Assembly (NCBI GenBank): GCA_028713125.1
Contig: JAQTOU010000001.1
Location: 390,273 to 454,272, forward strand
Direction of reading: 5' to 3'
Length of the DNA: 64,000 nt
DNA from: Elusimicrobiales bacterium
GTDB lineage: Bacteria; Elusimicrobiota; Elusimicrobia; Elusimicrobiales; UBA9959
Shown here: positions 8,007-16,314 of the stretch, in pieces
Position numbering within the stretch: position 1 is the stretch's first letter
Layout of the letters: each line of letters opens with the position of its first letter
The notes under the pieces: model-generated
Seen by the model: only the letters and a program-made list of their open reading frames with translations
What the model was told of the DNA's origin: nothing
Databases searched by the model: none
Position numbers and translations under genes: made by a program

Positions 8007-8672
8007 TTACGGCTTGGAGAGGCCTTCGCGTATAGCGTAGCGAACCAGGTCGGTCTGCTTATGTATGTCCAGTTTGCGGGCGATATTGCGCCGGTGCACC
8101 TGGACGGTGCTGCAGGAGATGGAAAGCCTGACCGCGATCTGCTTGTTCCCGAGGCCCTCGGCGATATACCGCACGATGGCTATTTCGCTCGCCGTAAGGA
8201 GGGACCAGTCGCGCACCTTGCCGCCGCTCCGGGGGCAGGAGGGGGCGGAGCTCTCAAGCAGGTCCGTAATGGAAGGACTTAAATAACGCTTCCCGCGATG
8301 TACGACGCGCAAGGCCCTGGCTATTTCGCCGGCCGCGCTTTCCTTTACAAGGTAGCCCTTTGCGCCGGCCCGCAGCGCTTTCTCCACCGTGGGCCGGTCG
8401 TCGTGCATGCTCAGCATGATAACCCTGGCGTCGGAATCCGAGCGGAGAAGCAGCGACATCGCCTCCAGCCCGTTCAGCACCGGCATGGAAATATCGAACA
8501 CATAGACGTCCGCCGGGGAGCGCCGCGCCAGGTCGAGCGCCCGGCGCCCGTCGCGCGCCTCTCCTGAAACGACGATATCAGGGGCGGTTTTTTTGAGGAC
8601 CGCCTTGAGGCCCTCGATAACGACGGAATGGTCGTCGGCTATCAGCACGCGTATCTTCCCGGGTATGGTCAT
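8007..8672 (-). CDS. NarL/LuxR-family response regulator
   Basis: A 221-residue regulator. The receiver domain (1-120) has LIADDHS, phospho-acceptor VYVFDISMP, an MLSMHD switch region and LVKES. The C-terminal LuxR/NarL helix-turn-helix (about 155-215) reads LTASEIAIVRYIAEGLGNKQIA then LSISCSTVQVHRRNIARKL. Its start overlaps the stop of the upstream kinase gene as ATGA, so the two form a cognate pair. It is a candidate binder of the two TACCAT palindromes nearby; that link is inferred. Confidence 0.9.
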   Translation of the reverse strand: MTIPGKIRVLIADDHSVVIEGLKAVLKKTAPDIVVSGEARDGRRALDLARRSPADVYVFDISMPVLNGLEAMSLLLRSDSDARVIMLSMHDDRPTVEKALRAGAKGYLVKESAAGEIARALRVVHRGKRYLSPSITDLLESSAPSCPRSGGKVRDWSLLTASEIAIVRYIAEGLGNKQIAVRLSISCSTVQVHRRNIARKLDIHKQTDLVRYAIREGLSKP

Positions 8673-9769
8673 AGTTCCCTGGCCGGTCCTGCGCGGAGCG
8701 GCAGTTCCGCCTTGATAAGCGTCCCGCCGCCGGGCTTTGAATAGATCGAGAAATAGCCGCCGGCCGAGCCGGCCGCCTCGGCCATTATTTTCAGGCCCAG
8801 GCTGCTCTTCTTGTTTTTCGCCTTCACCATGTCGAAACCGCGCCCGTCGTCGCGCACGGACAGGGTCATCCAGCCGTTCTCGCAGGTTACGGAAAAATCC
8901 ACTTTTTTGGCGCCCGAATGTTTTTCCGCGTTGTTCAGCGCTTCCTGCGCCAGGCGGTAAAGAACTATGGCGAGCGGGCTCTCCGACGCGCCCTTCGCGT
9001 AGTGCAGGCGGATGTTCTGGATCACCGAGATGTTCGAGCGGCGGGAAAAACCGGAGATAAGTTCCCGGAGAACGGCGTCGAGACCGGAGACGGCCAATGC
9101 CGGCGGCCAGCTTTCTACGCAGGCTCCTTTGACGGCGGTGGTCACTTTTTTAAGGAGCTTGCGCGCCTGGTCGATGCGGGCCAGCGCGCGCCGCTTCTCC
9201 CCTCCGCGCAGCTCCGCCTCTATAAGGAGGAGCTCCGAAGACATCCCCACCTGCATAGCGCCTATGGCGTCGTGGAGCGAAGCCGCCAGCCTTTTTTTCT
9301 CCGCCTCGCGGGCCAGCATGATGCGGCCGGACAACAGCCTCCCCTCCTCCTCCTGCCTGCGGCGGGGAGTAACGTCGCGCTCTATCAGAATGCCGTAGGT
9401 CGCGGCGCCGAAATTGACATTGCGCGCGGTAACCTCGGTTATAAGCGGAGTCCCGTCCCTGCGCTTCTGCAGAACCTCGAAAGCGGCGCTCTCGCCGCCA
9501 TTATGCCGGGAAAGCCGGCCGCGGTTCAGGGACGCGCCCAGTACCGTGACCGGCTTCCCGACAAGCTCCTCGCGGGGATAGCCGTGGAGTATAAGGGCGG
9601 CGGGATTGGCGTCGCGTATTACCGGGACGCCTCCGGCGGGCAGCTCGAGCACCAAAATGGAATCCCTGGCCTGTTCGAAGATGACGCCATAGAGGCCGCC
9701 AGCCTCGGGCAGCTTCTTCCGCGCGGCGGCAGCCGGCTTCGGACCGGCAGGTCTGGAAATTGATTTCAT
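8669..9769 (-). CDS. PAS-domain NarX-like (HisKA_3) histidine kinase
   Basis: A soluble kinase of about 366 residues. A PAS domain (about 25-135; DANPAALILHGYPREELVGKP) is followed by a HisKA_3 domain with ASLHDAIGAMQVG carrying the phospho-histidine. A NarX-type ATPase domain follows (ALNNAEKHSGAKKV, DDGRGFD, SLGLKIM). It should phosphorylate the NarL-like regulator it overlaps by four bases. The frame is open 43 codons further up, but that extension would run into the divergent promoter region; the ATG at 9769 fits the protein better. Confidence 0.83.
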   Translation of the reverse strand: MKSISRPAGPKPAAAARKKLPEAGGLYGVIFEQARDSILVLELPAGGVPVIRDANPAALILHGYPREELVGKPVTVLGASLNRGRLSRHNGGESAAFEVLQKRRDGTPLITEVTARNVNFGAATYGILIERDVTPRRRQEEEGRLLSGRIMLAREAEKKRLAASLHDAIGAMQVGMSSELLLIEAELRGGEKRRALARIDQARKLLKKVTTAVKGACVESWPPALAVSGLDAVLRELISGFSRRSNISVIQNIRLHYAKGASESPLAIVLYRLAQEALNNAEKHSGAKKVDFSVTCENGWMTLSVRDDGRGFDMVKAKNKKSSLGLKIMAEAAGSAGGYFSIYSKPGGGTLIKAELPLRAGPAREL

Positions 9770-9840
9770 GCCACCGATATTCTGGCATAAGTCCGGCCCC
9801 CGGTCAACTTTACCGCGCGCGGCGCTATTTTTAATTATTG

Positions 9841-9846
9841 TATAAT
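9841..9846 (+). promoter_or_regulatory. -10 box upstream of Rcp1-like regulator
   Basis: TATAAT follows an AT-rich segment in the divergent gap between the NarX-like kinase gene and the receiver gene. A transcript starting just downstream would carry a leader of about 50 bases with an AAAGG ribosome site before the ATG at 9904. No clear -35 is seen. Confidence 0.45.
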
Positions 9847-9903
9847 TCCACCAGAGGTCCGGCGCATGAGGACGCTTATATCTACCTGCGAAAGGCATAC
9901 ATT

Positions 9904-10374
9904 ATGAAAACGATAAACGTACTTCTTGTCGAAGACAACCCGGGCGACACCGAACTTACCAGGCAGTCCCTGGCGGCCTCGAAGCTTTCCATCAACCTTA
10001 TCGCCCTCGACGACGGCGAAAAAGCGCTTAAATACCTCAAGCACGAGCCTCCCTATCAGAAGGCCGAGCGCCCCGACCTGGTCCTGCTCGACCTGAACCT
10101 GCCGAAGCTTTCAGGCAGCGAGGTCCTCCGCGAAATAAAAAGCGATAAAGCCCTTAAGAGCCTGCCCGTAGTCGTGCTCACCTCCTCCGAGGAGGAAACG
10201 GAGGTTTCGAAGTGCTACGCCGAAGGCGCCAACTGCTATATAGTAAAGCCGGTGGATTTCAAATCTTTCATGGCCATAGTCGGGCTGATAGAGGAGTTCT
10301 GGTTCTCCGTCGTAAAGCTGGGGTCGGAAAGGACGGAAAAGCACCAGGGAAGAACCGGCGGCAAAAAGAAATAA
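9904..10374 (+). CDS. Rcp1-like single-domain response regulator
   Basis: A 156-residue stand-alone receiver. It has VLLVEDNPGDTE, phospho-acceptor LVLLDLNLPK, a VVLTSS switch and IVKPVD. The EDNPGD signature and the inserted loop after the first strand are typical of Rcp1-type regulators, partners of phytochrome-class kinases. The kinase at 13329-15125 has the matching histidine region (SHDLQEPLKTISNY) and lies in the same run of genes, so the two probably form a pair. The ATG at 9904 follows AAAGG; an open extension to 9838 is not supported. Confidence 0.87.
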   Translation: MKTINVLLVEDNPGDTELTRQSLAASKLSINLIALDDGEKALKYLKHEPPYQKAERPDLVLLDLNLPKLSGSEVLREIKSDKALKSLPVVVLTSSEEETEVSKCYAEGANCYIVKPVDFKSFMAIVGLIEEFWFSVVKLGSERTEKHQGRTGGKKK

Positions 10375-10381
10375 GCCGCCG

Positions 10382-10399
10382 GGCGCCGTTAACGGCGCC
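10382..10399. promoter_or_regulatory. Perfect 18-bp palindrome ahead of the TonB receptor gene
   Basis: GGCGCCGTTAACGGCGCC is a perfect inverted repeat without spacer. It starts seven bases after the stop of the receiver gene and lies 26 bases before the putative CTG start of the TonB receptor. It has no T-run, so it is not an ordinary terminator. It could be an operator, an RNA hairpin that limits readthrough, or a processing site. Confidence 0.5.
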
Positions 10400-10425
10400 G
10401 CATCACGATCGAACCAGGGGGACTT

Positions 10426-12426
10426 CTGAAGAACATACTGCTTTCCCTATTCACTCTATTACTGGCCGGCGGGCCGGCCTATGCCGCGACCGCGGGCGAA
10501 CTGGAATTTTTCGACTTCGAAAGAGCCTCCCTGGAAGACATCCTTAATATCAGGACCGCGATAGCTTCCCGCCTGGATTTCTCCGCCAGGCAGGCTCCCG
10601 GCATAGTCACAGTGATAACCCGCGACGAGATCATCAATTCCGGCGCCAGGGACCTGATAGACGTGCTGAGGCTGGTGCCCGGCCTGGATTTCGGCGTGGA
10701 CGTAGAGAGCTCGCTGGGCCTCGGCGTAAGGGGCAACTGGGCTTACGAAGGGAAAATACTGGTCCTGGTGGATGGCCAGCGCTACAATGAATCTTTCTTC
10801 GGCAGCGCTCAGCTGGAGCGTATCTCCCCCGAGCAGGTGGAGAGGATAGAGATCGTACGCGGCCCCGGCTCGGCGGTTTACGGCGGTTTCGCGGAACTCG
10901 GCGTCATCAAGATAACCACAAGGAGCGCCAAGGCCATAGCCGGCACGGAAGCCGCGCTCTCCTACGGCCGCATGGCAAGGACCTTCGGAAACAGAAGCGC
11001 CAACCTGGCTTTCGGAAAAGTTTTCGAGAATTCCGAACTCTCCGCCAAGGCCAGGTTCAGCGATTCCAACAGGAGCGACAGGCGCTATACGGATTTCAGC
11101 GGCGGCAGCTATTCGATGAAGGACGCCTCGGAAATACACTCAAGGAACCTTAATATAGGCTTCAAGAGCGGCGTGGCGGACCTCAGGCTGATCGCCGACC
11201 AATACCGCACTACGGAGCAGGATTATTACGCCGAGTCGATCCTGCCGCGCCCGATGCACAGGAACTACGACGCCTATTTCGCCGAGATCAGCCGGGAGTT
11301 CAGCCCGGGAGAAAAGTTCACGCTGACCCCCTCCTTTAATTACAGCTACCAGGAGCCCTTCAACGGCTTTGACGCCGATTTCTACCCAAGGGACAAAAGC
11401 AGCCACTACTCCAAGGGCACGGTCATAGCCGCCTACACCGCCTCCGACCGCCTCAGATTCTCCGGCGGCGCCGAGGTCTCGAACGAAAGCGGGATACTTG
11501 CGGACACCACGCCCAGGATCTGGAACACCTACGATCTCTATTTCAGGAACGGGACCAAAAGCATCCATTACCACAATACCGCGTTCTTCCTTGAAGGGGT
11601 GGCTGATTATCCGTTCGGCATGCTTTCAGCGGGCGCGCGCTGCGACAAGCACGAAAAATTCGACCGCGCTTTCTCGCCCAGGCTGGCCTGGACCAAAGTT
11701 TTCGACAGGCTGCACCTGAAGACTATCTACAGCCAGTCCTTCAGGGCCCCCGGGATAGACAACCTGGAGATCGGCCCGGACTTAAAACCGGAGAAGACCT
11801 CCGTAACGGAATTCGAGGCCGGCTATAAGTTCGGGGATGATTTTTTCCTTTCCGCCAATATCTTCCACATAAATATAAAGGACCCGATAGTTTACTATAC
11901 GCTGAACGCGGCCGAGTCCTACGGCAATTACGGGCACACCGGCTCGGAAGGCTTCGAAGTGACGGCGCGGGTTAAAAAGGACTGGGGCTACTCCGACCTG
12001 GCCTATTCCTATTACACCGCCGCCAGCAACGGGGTGGCCTTTTACAATGCGGGAGCGGGCAGCGACGCGCTGCTGGCTTTCGCTCCCCATAAATTCACAA
12101 TGAACGCCAGCGTAAAGCTTTCCCCCGACTTCAGCGTAAACCCTTCGGCGGTCTATTACGCGGGCCGGCGCGGCTATTACGCTTCCAACTATCCGGCCGT
12201 CCTGACGCCCCCGTTCACGCATTATACGAGGAAGTTCAAAGACATCCTGCTGGCTAACCTCAATTTCTCCCGCAAGAACCTGTTAAGCGGACATATGGAA
12301 CTGGGCCTGGGCGTATTCGACATCTTCAATTCCGGCTACAGCTACCTCCAGCCGTATAACGGCGGCCACGCGCCGCTGCCCGGCCCAACGCGGGAAGTAC
12401 GGGCCAGAGCATCTTATAAATTCTAG
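10426..12426 (+). CDS. TonB-dependent outer-membrane receptor with a CTG start
   Basis: Read from 10426 this is a 666-residue TonB-dependent receptor. It begins with a clear signal peptide ((M)KNILLSLFTLLLAG, then PAYA) and a plug domain (PGIVTVITRDEI, GARDLIDVLRLVPGL, VLVDGQRYNE, VERIEIVRGPGSAVYG). A long beta-barrel follows, ending in an aromatic residue (SYKF). The first in-frame ATG (10612) would remove the signal peptide and half the plug. The only start candidate with a ribosome site (AGGGGG, four bases upstream) is CTG at 10426. The next gene encodes an ABC substrate-binding-like protein. The ligand is unknown; cobalamin is possible given btuFCD 6 kb away but is not shown. Confidence 0.85.
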   Translation: MKNILLSLFTLLLAGGPAYAATAGELEFFDFERASLEDILNIRTAIASRLDFSARQAPGIVTVITRDEIINSGARDLIDVLRLVPGLDFGVDVESSLGLGVRGNWAYEGKILVLVDGQRYNESFFGSAQLERISPEQVERIEIVRGPGSAVYGGFAELGVIKITTRSAKAIAGTEAALSYGRMARTFGNRSANLAFGKVFENSELSAKARFSDSNRSDRRYTDFSGGSYSMKDASEIHSRNLNIGFKSGVADLRLIADQYRTTEQDYYAESILPRPMHRNYDAYFAEISREFSPGEKFTLTPSFNYSYQEPFNGFDADFYPRDKSSHYSKGTVIAAYTASDRLRFSGGAEVSNESGILADTTPRIWNTYDLYFRNGTKSIHYHNTAFFLEGVADYPFGMLSAGARCDKHEKFDRAFSPRLAWTKVFDRLHLKTIYSQSFRAPGIDNLEIGPDLKPEKTSVTEFEAGYKFGDDFFLSANIFHINIKDPIVYYTLNAAESYGNYGHTGSEGFEVTARVKKDWGYSDLAYSYYTAASNGVAFYNAGAGSDALLAFAPHKFTMNASVKLSPDFSVNPSAVYYAGRRGYYASNYPAVLTPPFTHYTRKFKDILLANLNFSRKNLLSGHMELGLGVFDIFNSGYSYLQPYNGGHAPLPGPTREVRARASYKF

Positions 12427-12447
12427 AGCGGTCTCCCGACGGGCTCC

Positions 12448-13332
12448 ATGCAGAAAATAAATAAGGAAAATCCTATCTCCAGGGGAAGACGCGCGGCGCT
12501 GCCGCTGCTGGTCCTTGCGCTTTTATTCTGCGCGCCCGCCTGCGGCCGCGCGCAGGAAGCCGCCGCCGTGCTTTCAAAAGGGTCAGGTCTTTACTTCGAG
12601 ACCTTCCTGGCCTTTCAAAAAAGCCTTGGCCGCCCTATAGCCTCCTTCGACCTGTCTAAAGAAAAACCGAAATTCGCACCGGACCTGAAAGCCGTGGCGG
12701 CCTTCGGCTCCATGGCGGCGGCCTTCGATTACCCGGGCCAGGCTAAAGTCATCTACCTCCTGGCTCCCGGCTATGCGCCGAAGCGGGCCGGCGGCAGGTT
12801 TACGGGGATCTCCGCCCTTCCCGAGCCGGGCCAGGCGGTAGCGGCCTATAAAGGGCTCCAGCCGGCCCTCAAGCGCCTTGCGGTCTTCTTCAAAACTCCT
12901 TCCGGAGGTACATATCCGGCCGAACTGGCCGCCGCGGCAAAGCCGCTCGGAGTACAGATACTTCCGATAGGGTTGGACGGCCCGCTGGAGTTCCCCGGCA
13001 AGCTCCGGGACCTCGGAGGAAAGGCCGACGCCTTCTGGCTGCTGCCTGAACCTGCCCTTATAAACAAGACCTCCCTCCAGGTCCTCGCCGAGTTCGCCTG
13101 CTCGAACAAGATCCCTTTCTACGCGCCCTCCGGGGGCCTGTCAGAGCTCGGGGCGGCGGCCTCCTTCGCGCCCACTTTCACGGAAGCGGGGATAGCGGCC
13201 GCCGCCGCGCTCGATGCGGCGCTCGCCGGGAAACCGCTGCCGGAAACCATTTATGTGCCTCATTCGGAGCTGACCATCAACCGCACCTTCTCGGCCAAAT
13301 GCGGCCTGCCGCCGCCAGGGGAGGCTAGGTGA
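12448..13332 (+). CDS. Exported ABC substrate-binding-like protein (PF04392-type)
   Basis: A 294-residue protein with a signal peptide ending near residue 35. The body resembles the ABC_sub_bind family (two-lobed periplasmic binding fold): VAAFGSMAAAF, LAVFFKTPSGGTYPAEL, ADAFWLLPEPALINKTS, IPFYAPSGGLSELGAAASFAP, and a C-terminal TIYVPHSELTINRT. No ABC permease or ATPase lies beside it, so it may present a ligand to the sensor kinase that follows (GTGA overlap) rather than to a transporter. It starts 21 bases after the TonB receptor. Confidence 0.7.
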   Translation: MQKINKENPISRGRRAALPLLVLALLFCAPACGRAQEAAAVLSKGSGLYFETFLAFQKSLGRPIASFDLSKEKPKFAPDLKAVAAFGSMAAAFDYPGQAKVIYLLAPGYAPKRAGGRFTGISALPEPGQAVAAYKGLQPALKRLAVFFKTPSGGTYPAELAAAAKPLGVQILPIGLDGPLEFPGKLRDLGGKADAFWLLPEPALINKTSLQVLAEFACSNKIPFYAPSGGLSELGAAASFAPTFTEAGIAAAAALDAALAGKPLPETIYVPHSELTINRTFSAKCGLPPPGEAR

Positions 13333-15125
13333 AAATAAGGGCCAAGCTGCTCCTGTTCCTCGTCCCGCTGCTTCTGCTGAGCGGGGTAGTGATCAACTAC
13401 CTCACCGGCCGGGCCGTCTGCAATACCCTCCACGGAGAAACGGCGGCGGCCGCGGCGGCCGGGGCCAGAAGGCTGCTCGAAGCCGCCGCGGTGGATTTCT
13501 CCGCACCGCGCGAAGACAAGCTGCTCCCTTTCTTATATTCGCTGGTCGGCGACCTGAACGCCTCGAACGCCTGTTTCGCGGATAAAGACGGAAATATCCT
13601 GGCGCATACGGACGTGGCCAGGAAGGGCAAAAAGATCCCGGAAGCGCATGCCGCTAAATTCCTTTCCGCGGCAGGCGGCTATGAGATACCTGTGCACGGC
13701 GAAGCCGGGCTTATGCGGGTCTACGTCCCGGTCAACGCTCCCAAGTCGGAATCTCCCGAAGAGCTGGCCCTGCTCGGGGCCGGGACGGAGGCAAAACGGC
13801 TGGGCACGCTGGTGATCTATATACAGCTCAGGGGGCTGATAGAGACGGAAAGGTATATAGCCAGGAAAACCACAACCATCCTGGCGGCGGTCTATTCAGC
13901 CATCCTGCTCGCCGCCTTCTTTATCTCCGGGGCAGCTCTCCGGCCCATACGCAGGCTCATCGCCGGCACCGAGCGCATTCGCCTCGGGGATTACGAGACG
14001 ATGATCCCGGTCGCCTCCCGCGACGAGTTCGGGGACCTGGCCCGCAGCTTCAACTCCATGACCAGGACGCTCTCCGGCACTATAGTTTCAAAGAATTACC
14101 TGGACGCGATCCTGGACAACATGCTGGACGTGCTGGTGGTGGTGGGACTCGACGGAAGGATACAGAAAGGCAACCGCGCCGCCCTGGCCGCTCTCGGAGG
14201 CGGGAGCGCGCTAGAAGGCCGCATGATAACGGATTTCCTGCCCGGCGAGGAAGAGGGGAGCGGCCGCGCCAGGGTCCAGTCTGACGGCGAAGTGCGGGAC
14301 CATGAAGCCGTCATGATCACCGGGGCCGGCGCCAGGGTCCCGGTCCTCATTTCGGCCTCGAGGATAACCGACCCCGACGGCAAGATCACCGGCACGGTCG
14401 TAAGCATCCGCGACATCACTTCCATCAAGAAATACGAGGCCGAGCTGGCCCGCTCCAACGAGGACCTCCAGCGTTTTGCCTTCGTTGCTTCGCACGACCT
14501 GCAGGAGCCGCTCAAGACCATTTCCAATTACGTGCAGATGCTCGAGGCTAAATACAGGTCGGTAATGGGCCCGGAATCCGAGAAGCACGTCGATTTCATA
14601 ACCGGCGCGGTGGGGCGCATGCGGTCCCTTATCCGCGGCCTGCTGGACTATTCCAAGATAAACTCCTCCCTGCACCTGGAAGAAGTGGACTCCCGCGAAG
14701 CGCTGGATTACGTGCTCGGCGTGCTTGGCGACAGCATCTCCTCCTCCGGCGCGGTGATAGAGCGCGGGGACCTGCCCGTCCTGCGCGCCGACCGCTGCCA
14801 CATAGAAAGCCTGCTGCAGAACCTGATAAGCAACGCCATCAAGTTCAGGAACGGGGCCGCGCCGCGGATCCGCGTCTCGGCGGAGAAGGGAAAGAGCGGG
14901 TGGATCTTCGAGGTAAGGGACAACGGCGCGGGGATAGAGAACGCCTATAGCGCCAAGCTCTTTAAGCTATTCGGCAGGCTTCACGGCAAGGGAGTGGAAG
15001 GGGCCGGGATAGGCCTCGCTTCCTGCAAAAAGATAGTTGAACATTACGGCGGGAAGATCTGGTTCGAGTCGGAGCCTGGGAAAGGCTCTTCTTTCTTTTT
15101 CTCCATACCCGGGCAGCCGGGCTGA
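13329..15125 (+). CDS. Membrane sensor kinase, phytochrome-class, HAMP-PAS-HisKA
   Basis: A 598-residue kinase with a TM helix near residues 5-25, a periplasmic sensor region (about 30-175) and a second TM (about 180-205). HAMP (RPIRRLIAGTERIRLGDYE), PAS (about 255-370) and HisKA with FVASHDLQEPLKTISNYVQM follow. The ATPase domain has NLISNAIKFR, DNGAGIE and GAGIGLASCKK. It starts at GTG, overlapping the previous stop as GTGA. The histidine region is that of kinases served by Rcp1-like receivers, and one is encoded at 9904. The periplasmic domain is the natural contact for the upstream binding protein. Confidence 0.87.
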   Translation: MKIRAKLLLFLVPLLLLSGVVINYLTGRAVCNTLHGETAAAAAAGARRLLEAAAVDFSAPREDKLLPFLYSLVGDLNASNACFADKDGNILAHTDVARKGKKIPEAHAAKFLSAAGGYEIPVHGEAGLMRVYVPVNAPKSESPEELALLGAGTEAKRLGTLVIYIQLRGLIETERYIARKTTTILAAVYSAILLAAFFISGAALRPIRRLIAGTERIRLGDYETMIPVASRDEFGDLARSFNSMTRTLSGTIVSKNYLDAILDNMLDVLVVVGLDGRIQKGNRAALAALGGGSALEGRMITDFLPGEEEGSGRARVQSDGEVRDHEAVMITGAGARVPVLISASRITDPDGKITGTVVSIRDITSIKKYEAELARSNEDLQRFAFVASHDLQEPLKTISNYVQMLEAKYRSVMGPESEKHVDFITGAVGRMRSLIRGLLDYSKINSSLHLEEVDSREALDYVLGVLGDSISSSGAVIERGDLPVLRADRCHIESLLQNLISNAIKFRNGAAPRIRVSAEKGKSGWIFEVRDNGAGIENAYSAKLFKLFGRLHGKGVEGAGIGLASCKKIVEHYGGKIWFESEPGKGSSFFFSIPGQPG

Positions 15126-15135
15126 AGGGAAACCC

Positions 15136-15837
15136 TTACAATTCAAGCGTTTTAACCGCGGCCGCAAGGTCGCGGCAGAACCGCGTCTTCAGCAGGGCCG
15201 AAGGGCTGCCCAGGGCCGCTTCGAGCCCCGCGTCGAAGCGCAGCCGGGCGGCCGCGCTTTTTGACGCCGTACCGCGCGCCATATTTTCCACTACGCCGAG
15301 GACGGGGACCTTGAGAGTTCTATAAAGGGCGAGCGAGCGCTCGAGAACGTCGCGGGCTATGAGCGAAGGCGTAGTGACCGCCAGGACCTCGGCTTTTTTC
15401 GCGAAGCGCATCACGTCCAGCGCCGCGTCGTTGATGCCGGGCGGCATGTCCAGCACCAGGAAGTCGAGTTCCCCCCACTGGGTTATAGCGAGAAGCTCTA
15501 TGATAGCGTCGGAGACGTTCGCGCCGCGCAGCGGCACTGCCTTGTTCTCCGAGAAAAAGACCACCGACATGAACTTCACGCCTTCGAGCAGAGGAGGCTC
15601 TAGGCCCTTCTCCTCTTTCGGGAACAGGCCTTTGGCGCCGAGTATCAAATGGTCGGAGGCGCCGGCGAAGTCCAGGTCGAACAGCCCTGTCTTAAAACCT
15701 TTTTTCGCGAGAAGCAGGGCGAGCGAGCAGGCGGTGACGCTCTTGCCGATGCCGCCTTTCCAGCCGGTCACCGCTATGATGCGCTTTACGTTCTTAAGCC
15801 GCTCCTCGATAACGGAAGGGCGCGGGTCGATGTTCAT
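15136..15837 (-). CDS. Mrp/MinD-type P-loop ATPase, likely HypB-equivalent nickel chaperone partner
   Basis: A 233-residue ATPase of the Mrp/MinD class. It has the deviant Walker A KGGIGKS (about residues 25-31), LFDLDFAGASDH (switch I) and FLVLDMPPGIND (Walker B). It overlaps hypA by ATGA and has AAGGGAGC before the ATG at 15837. In Thermococcus the HypA partner is a Mrp/MinD-family protein rather than the bacterial GTPase HypB. The position beside hypA, with a [NiFe] hydrogenase 6 kb away, suggests the same role in nickel insertion. Mrp-type proteins can also carry iron-sulfur clusters, but no C-terminal CxxC is present. Confidence 0.72.
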   Translation of the reverse strand: MNIDPRPSVIEERLKNVKRIIAVTGWKGGIGKSVTACSLALLLAKKGFKTGLFDLDFAGASDHLILGAKGLFPKEEKGLEPPLLEGVKFMSVVFFSENKAVPLRGANVSDAIIELLAITQWGELDFLVLDMPPGINDAALDVMRFAKKAEVLAVTTPSLIARDVLERSLALYRTLKVPVLGVVENMARGTASKSAAARLRFDAGLEAALGSPSALLKTRFCRDLAAAVKTLEL

Positions 15838-16238
15838 TTCGCTCCCTTTATATAGCTTATGCTTACGCCGCGGCCCGCGACGAGCTCGAAATCCGGGCTT
15901 TTGCATTTTGGACATTTGAGGAAGGTATGCGCCATCTCGGGGACGAAATGGATGAACTCGGCCTCGTCCTTCGTTTTCTTCAGGCCCTTCAAAGCGAATT
16001 TATGGGAGCAGGCCTTGCAGCGGAAAGCCGCGGGCTCTTTTATGATCTTGAATTTGCAGGTCAGCGCGGCGGGAAACTGCCTGCGCAGTTCCTCCAGCGC
16101 GAAGACGAAGATCTCTTTATCTATCGCCTGCAGCTCGCCGAAGACCACCCCGGCCTCTTTAAGTTTTGTGATCTTCTCGGCGCCGGCGTATTCAACGGTG
16201 GATTTTATTACGGATTCAGCTAAGGCCCATTCGTGCAT
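15834..16238 (-). CDS. hypA: Hydrogenase nickel metallochaperone HypA
   Basis: A 134-residue HypA. It begins MHEWALAE, whose second residue histidine is the nickel ligand, and has the structural zinc site as two CxxC pairs (CKAC about residue 72, CPKC about 109). It delivers nickel to the hydrogenase large subunit precursor. The linker between the cysteine pairs is longer than in short bacterial HypA and recalls archaeal forms. The ATG at 16238 is fixed by the MHE motif; it sits six bases after a TATAAT, so the mRNA is probably leaderless. It is followed by the Mrp-type ATPase with an ATGA overlap. Confidence 0.9.
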   Translation of the reverse strand: MHEWALAESVIKSTVEYAGAEKITKLKEAGVVFGELQAIDKEIFVFALEELRRQFPAALTCKFKIIKEPAAFRCKACSHKFALKGLKKTKDEAEFIHFVPEMAHTFLKCPKCKSPDFELVAGRGVSISYIKGAK

Positions 16239-16244
16239 AGCTAA

Positions 16245-16250
16245 ATTATA
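16245..16250 (-). promoter_or_regulatory. -10 box of a leaderless hypA promoter
   Basis: On the minus strand TATAAT (16250-16245) is followed by TTAGCT and the hypA ATG at 16238, so transcription should begin at the start codon. No clear -35 hexamer is present. Confidence 0.6.
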
Positions 16251-16314
16251 CAAGTTATCCGGAGCGCGGCCGACTGAGGGAAGGCAACATGAGTCTTGCC
16301 TTATATCCGCTGTT

